Source of the DNA: Bacteroidota bacterium
Lineage (GTDB): Bacteria > Bacteroidota > Bacteroidia > 2-12-FULL-35-15
Reading direction: 5' to 3'
Assembly (NCBI GenBank): GCA_021413595.1
Contig: JAIOQD010000384.1
Coordinates: forward strand, 1 to 8,534
DNA length: 8,534 nt
The notes beneath the pieces were generated by a model. The model had not been told where the DNA came from. It saw only the letters and a list, made by a program, of their open reading frames with translations, and did not search any database. This document shows positions 7,188-8,534 of this stretch, piece by piece; the stretch's first letter is position 1; the number at the start of each line of letters is the position of its first letter. The translations under genes and the position numbers were made by a program.

Positions 7188-7504
7188 AAGTTTAATGTGT
7201 CGTAGATTTTTAGGACTTTGATAACAAAATTACCAGTACCGCCAGACTGAATACTGCGGTCATCAATTCCAGCTTCAAGATTTTCAAACACCAATGTTGT
7301 AATACCTATGCTAACATTTACAGCAGACGATCGGTACACCTGAGCACCATTTGTAAAAACCGTTACACTTTCAATTTTTGATTTAATATTTTTTTCGGTT
7401 GCACCTGCTAAGAGATTCGTTACTGAAGTAAATAAGCAGAAGCCAATGATTGTTGCTATCATTCTTCTTTTTGAAAAATTAATAGTGAATGAACCTGTTT
7501 TCAT
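7172..7504 (-). CDS. N-terminal fragment of the broken DUF4139 gene: signal peptide and DUF4140
   Basis: This 110-residue piece has a basic start (KRR, residues 12-14) and a hydrophobic signal segment to about residue 34, ending LLAGA. DUF4140 sequence then runs from SVTVFTNGAQVYR (residues 46-58) to NFVIKVLK (92-99). The last 11 residues, from IYDTLN on, are out-of-frame sequence after the slip and resemble nothing in the family. A later start at Met15 would give a shorter signal peptide and is also plausible. If translated, the fragment alone would be a small exported protein lacking DUF4139. Confidence 0.5.
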   Translation of the reverse strand: MKTGSFTINFSKRRMIATIIGFCLFTSVTNLLAGATEKNIKSKIESVTVFTNGAQVYRSSAVNVSIGITTLVFENLEAGIDDRSIQSGGTGNFVIKVLKIYDTLNFCRIQ

Positions 7505-7635
7505 AAATTTATTTTTATTAGTTAATAATTGAAGGATTTAGAAGTCTTTTGATAATGAGATGCAAATTCTTTTGTAATTCCATAATAAACGAAAAAAAAA
7601 TATAATTTGATAAAATGGTGAGTAACCATAAAAAT

Positions 7636-7666
7636 CAGAAATTACAATGGAAGTTCAGAATTACAA
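7636..7666. repeat. Short direct repeat in the divergent intergenic region
   Basis: CAGAAATTACAA (7636-7647) and CAGAATTACAA (7656-7666) differ by one A and start 20 bases apart, about two turns of the helix. They lie in the 241-base region between the divergent DUF4139 gene and the sigma-factor gene, roughly 100 bases upstream of the sigma start. Paired binding sites for a regulator are possible; chance in AT-rich DNA is the alternative. Confidence 0.35.
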
Positions 7667-7748
7667 CTAAAATTTTTACAAGATACTTAAAATAGCAGAA
7701 CGCAAACCTTCCCATAGATTATTCGAAGCTATTAAAACAAAAAAAATG

Positions 7749-7756
7749 TATTTTTG
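7749..7756 (+). promoter_or_regulatory. Candidate -7 element just upstream of the sigma-factor gene
   Basis: TATTTTTG matches the Bacteroidota -7 consensus TAnnTTTG exactly. Transcription would start around 7761-7763, only 4-6 bases before the ATG at 7767, giving an almost leaderless mRNA. It would also place the upstream ATG at 7746 outside the transcript. A good -33 TTTG is lacking: the closest candidate, TTCG at 7722-7725, is imperfect and 23 bases away. Confidence 0.4.
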
Positions 7757-7766
7757 TAATTACACG

Positions 7767-8345
7767 ATGAACTCTACAAAGTTAAATGATCTGGATGATT
7801 TAGAATTGGTTGCCCAATACAAGCAATCCAATGATTCTTCTTTTGTGGGAGTGCTATTTCAGCGTTATACACATTTAATATTTGGCGTATGTGTTAAATA
7901 CCTGAAGGATGCGGATGATGCGCAGGATGCAAGTATGCAAATTTTCGAAAAGCTCTTAGTGGATTTAAATAAACATGATATTCAGCAATTTAAAGCCTGG
8001 TTGCACATGGTTTGTAAAAATTATTGTCTGATGCAATTGCGTTCAGGTGCTACTAAGCTTAAGCATGACAGGGAAATGCATAAAGATTTTGCTGGATTTA
8101 TGGAATCCGATCATGAATTGCATCTTACAGTTGAAAACTCGAAAGAAATTCAATTAACGCACATGGAAGATTGCATGAAAGGCCTCAATGCAGAGCAAAA
8201 ACTTTGTATTGAATTGTTTTTTTTGCATGAAAAAAGCTATCAGGAAGTAACTGAAACCACCAATTTTACAATGAATAATGTAAAAAGTTACATACAAAAT
8301 GGAAAACGAAATTTAAAGAACTGTATTGAATCACGTGTAAAGTGA
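7767..8345 (+). CDS. ECF-type RNA polymerase sigma factor
   Basis: This is a 192-residue group 4 (ECF) sigma-70 factor, predicted to direct core RNA polymerase to a small set of promoters. Sigma region 2 spans about residues 27-92 (FQRYTHLIFGVCVKYL, DADDAQDASMQIFEKL, FKAWLHMVCKNYCLMQLR), covering -10 recognition and core binding. A charged linker follows, then region 4 at about 133-186 (LNAEQKLCIELFFL, then SYQEV and NVKSYIQNGKRNLK, the DNA-binding helices). I prefer the ATG at 7767 over that at 7746: the seven extra residues (MYFCNYT) are unlike the family, and a TAnnTTTG element lies between the two starts. A probable anti-sigma gene begins 12 bases downstream, so the pair is very likely an operon. 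The inducing signal and target genes cannot be seen here. Confidence 0.92.
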   Translation: MNSTKLNDLDDLELVAQYKQSNDSSFVGVLFQRYTHLIFGVCVKYLKDADDAQDASMQIFEKLLVDLNKHDIQQFKAWLHMVCKNYCLMQLRSGATKLKHDREMHKDFAGFMESDHELHLTVENSKEIQLTHMEDCMKGLNAEQKLCIELFFLHEKSYQEVTETTNFTMNNVKSYIQNGKRNLKNCIESRVK

Positions 8346-8357
8346 TGATTATAAAAA

Positions 8358-8534
8358 ATGAACGATTCATTAAAACATAAAATATTTATTGAAACAGATT
8401 GTATTTCGATGCAAACAATGTTTGATTACATTGATAAAAAACTCAGTGCAAAGGAAAGCCATTCTGTAGAAAAACATTTACTTCATTGTGAATTATGTTC
8501 TGATGCGTTGGAAGGATTGGAGCTTAACACAAAC
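8358..8534 (+). CDS. Probable anti-sigma factor with a zf-HC2-like zinc finger (3' end cut off)
   Basis: The frame from the ATG at 8358-8360 runs 59 codons with no stop to the window edge. The visible part matches the N-terminal anti-sigma zinc-finger pattern: Cys15, then MFDYIDKKLSAKES, then VEKHLLHCELC with His40, Cys44 and Cys47 in the HxxxCxxC arrangement of zf-HC2/ZAS domains. Such proteins hold the partner ECF sigma factor inactive, usually from a membrane anchor, until a signal releases it. The position 12 bases after the sigma stop fits that role. The membrane segment and any periplasmic sensor domain would lie beyond the window, so anchoring and signal are unknown. An A-rich stretch precedes the ATG, with no strong Shine-Dalgarno site. 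Confidence 0.8.
   Translation, partial: MNDSLKHKIFIETDCISMQTMFDYIDKKLSAKESHSVEKHLLHCELCSDALEGLELNTN

Larger units (their letters stand above)
5829..7504 (-). pseudogene. DUF4140-DUF4139 (MuiA-like) gene with a frameshift and an in-frame stop
   Basis: Read through, this gene would encode about 558 residues, close to the usual length of the DUF4139 (mucoidy inhibitor MuiA) family. The three pieces follow family order: an export signal (about residues 1-35), a DUF4140 domain starting SVTVFTNGAQVYR, a coiled-coil stretch rich in Glu, Lys and Leu, then DUF4139 with GAGWSPSYDLRAKG, NTGIDWNDVKLTLSTANP and a C-terminal TFTYSVKYPKSK. Two lesions break it. Near the five-A run at 7207-7211 the coding frame moves by -1, as if one A was lost. 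At 6378-6380 a TAA interrupts IPNDGK-stop-HFVAVQTKD, after which the same frame continues through APKLDKDAFL to the natural stop at 5829. The product would be periplasmic and of unknown function. True decay is favoured because the two lesions differ in kind; assembly error is the main alternative. Confidence 0.8.

Noticed and set aside
7200..7215. Programmed -1 ribosomal frameshift in the DUF4139 gene
   Set aside because: The site reads CTA AAA ATC in the zero frame. It is not a proper X-XXY-YYZ heptamer because the A-site codon cannot re-pair well, and the separate TAA downstream would still stop the product. Gene decay or sequence error is simpler.

Overview
This AT-rich window most likely comes from a chromosome of the phylum Bacteroidota. 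The clues are poor Shine-Dalgarno sites with A-rich start regions, two exact matches to the phylum's TAnnTTTG -7 promoter element, and gene families common there: a DUF4139/DUF4140 protein, a MmpL/COG1033-type RND exporter with a GIPN motif, a DUF2461 protein, and an ECF sigma factor followed by a small zinc-finger protein. I see no phage, transposon, CRISPR array, tRNA or rRNA.

Layout from left to right. (1) Bases 1-1199, minus strand: an MFS_3/EntS-like drug or siderophore exporter whose C-terminus runs off the left edge. It is preceded by a candidate promoter that overlaps a perfect 9-bp inverted repeat, probably the terminator of the genes upstream. (2) Bases 1318-2012, minus strand: an exported thioredoxin/peroxiredoxin-like protein with a CxxC site. 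Its stop codon overlaps by one base the start of a possible 26-residue small ORF. (3) Bases 2150-2839, plus strand: a DUF2461 protein, divergent from the redoxin. (4) Bases 3009-5354, minus strand: a complete 781-residue RND exporter. (5) Bases 5355-5828: 474 bases without a gene, holding a 10-bp inverted repeat upstream of the RND gene and two adjoining hairpins after the next gene. (6) Bases 5829-7504, minus strand: a DUF4140-DUF4139 (MuiA-like) gene broken by one frameshift and one in-frame TAA, so it reads as three pieces. (7) Bases 7767-8534, plus strand: an ECF sigma factor and, 12 bases later, the start of a probable anti-sigma factor that leaves the window on the right.

The genes do not form one pathway. 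The clear functional unit is the sigma/anti-sigma pair. The redoxin and the small ORF may be translated together. The two transporters and the DUF2461 gene look like independent transcription units. I see no strong evidence for a new multi-gene system. The points most worth a second look are the doubly disrupted DUF4139 gene, the coupled small ORF, and the structured DNA/RNA elements around the RND gene and after the DUF4139 gene.
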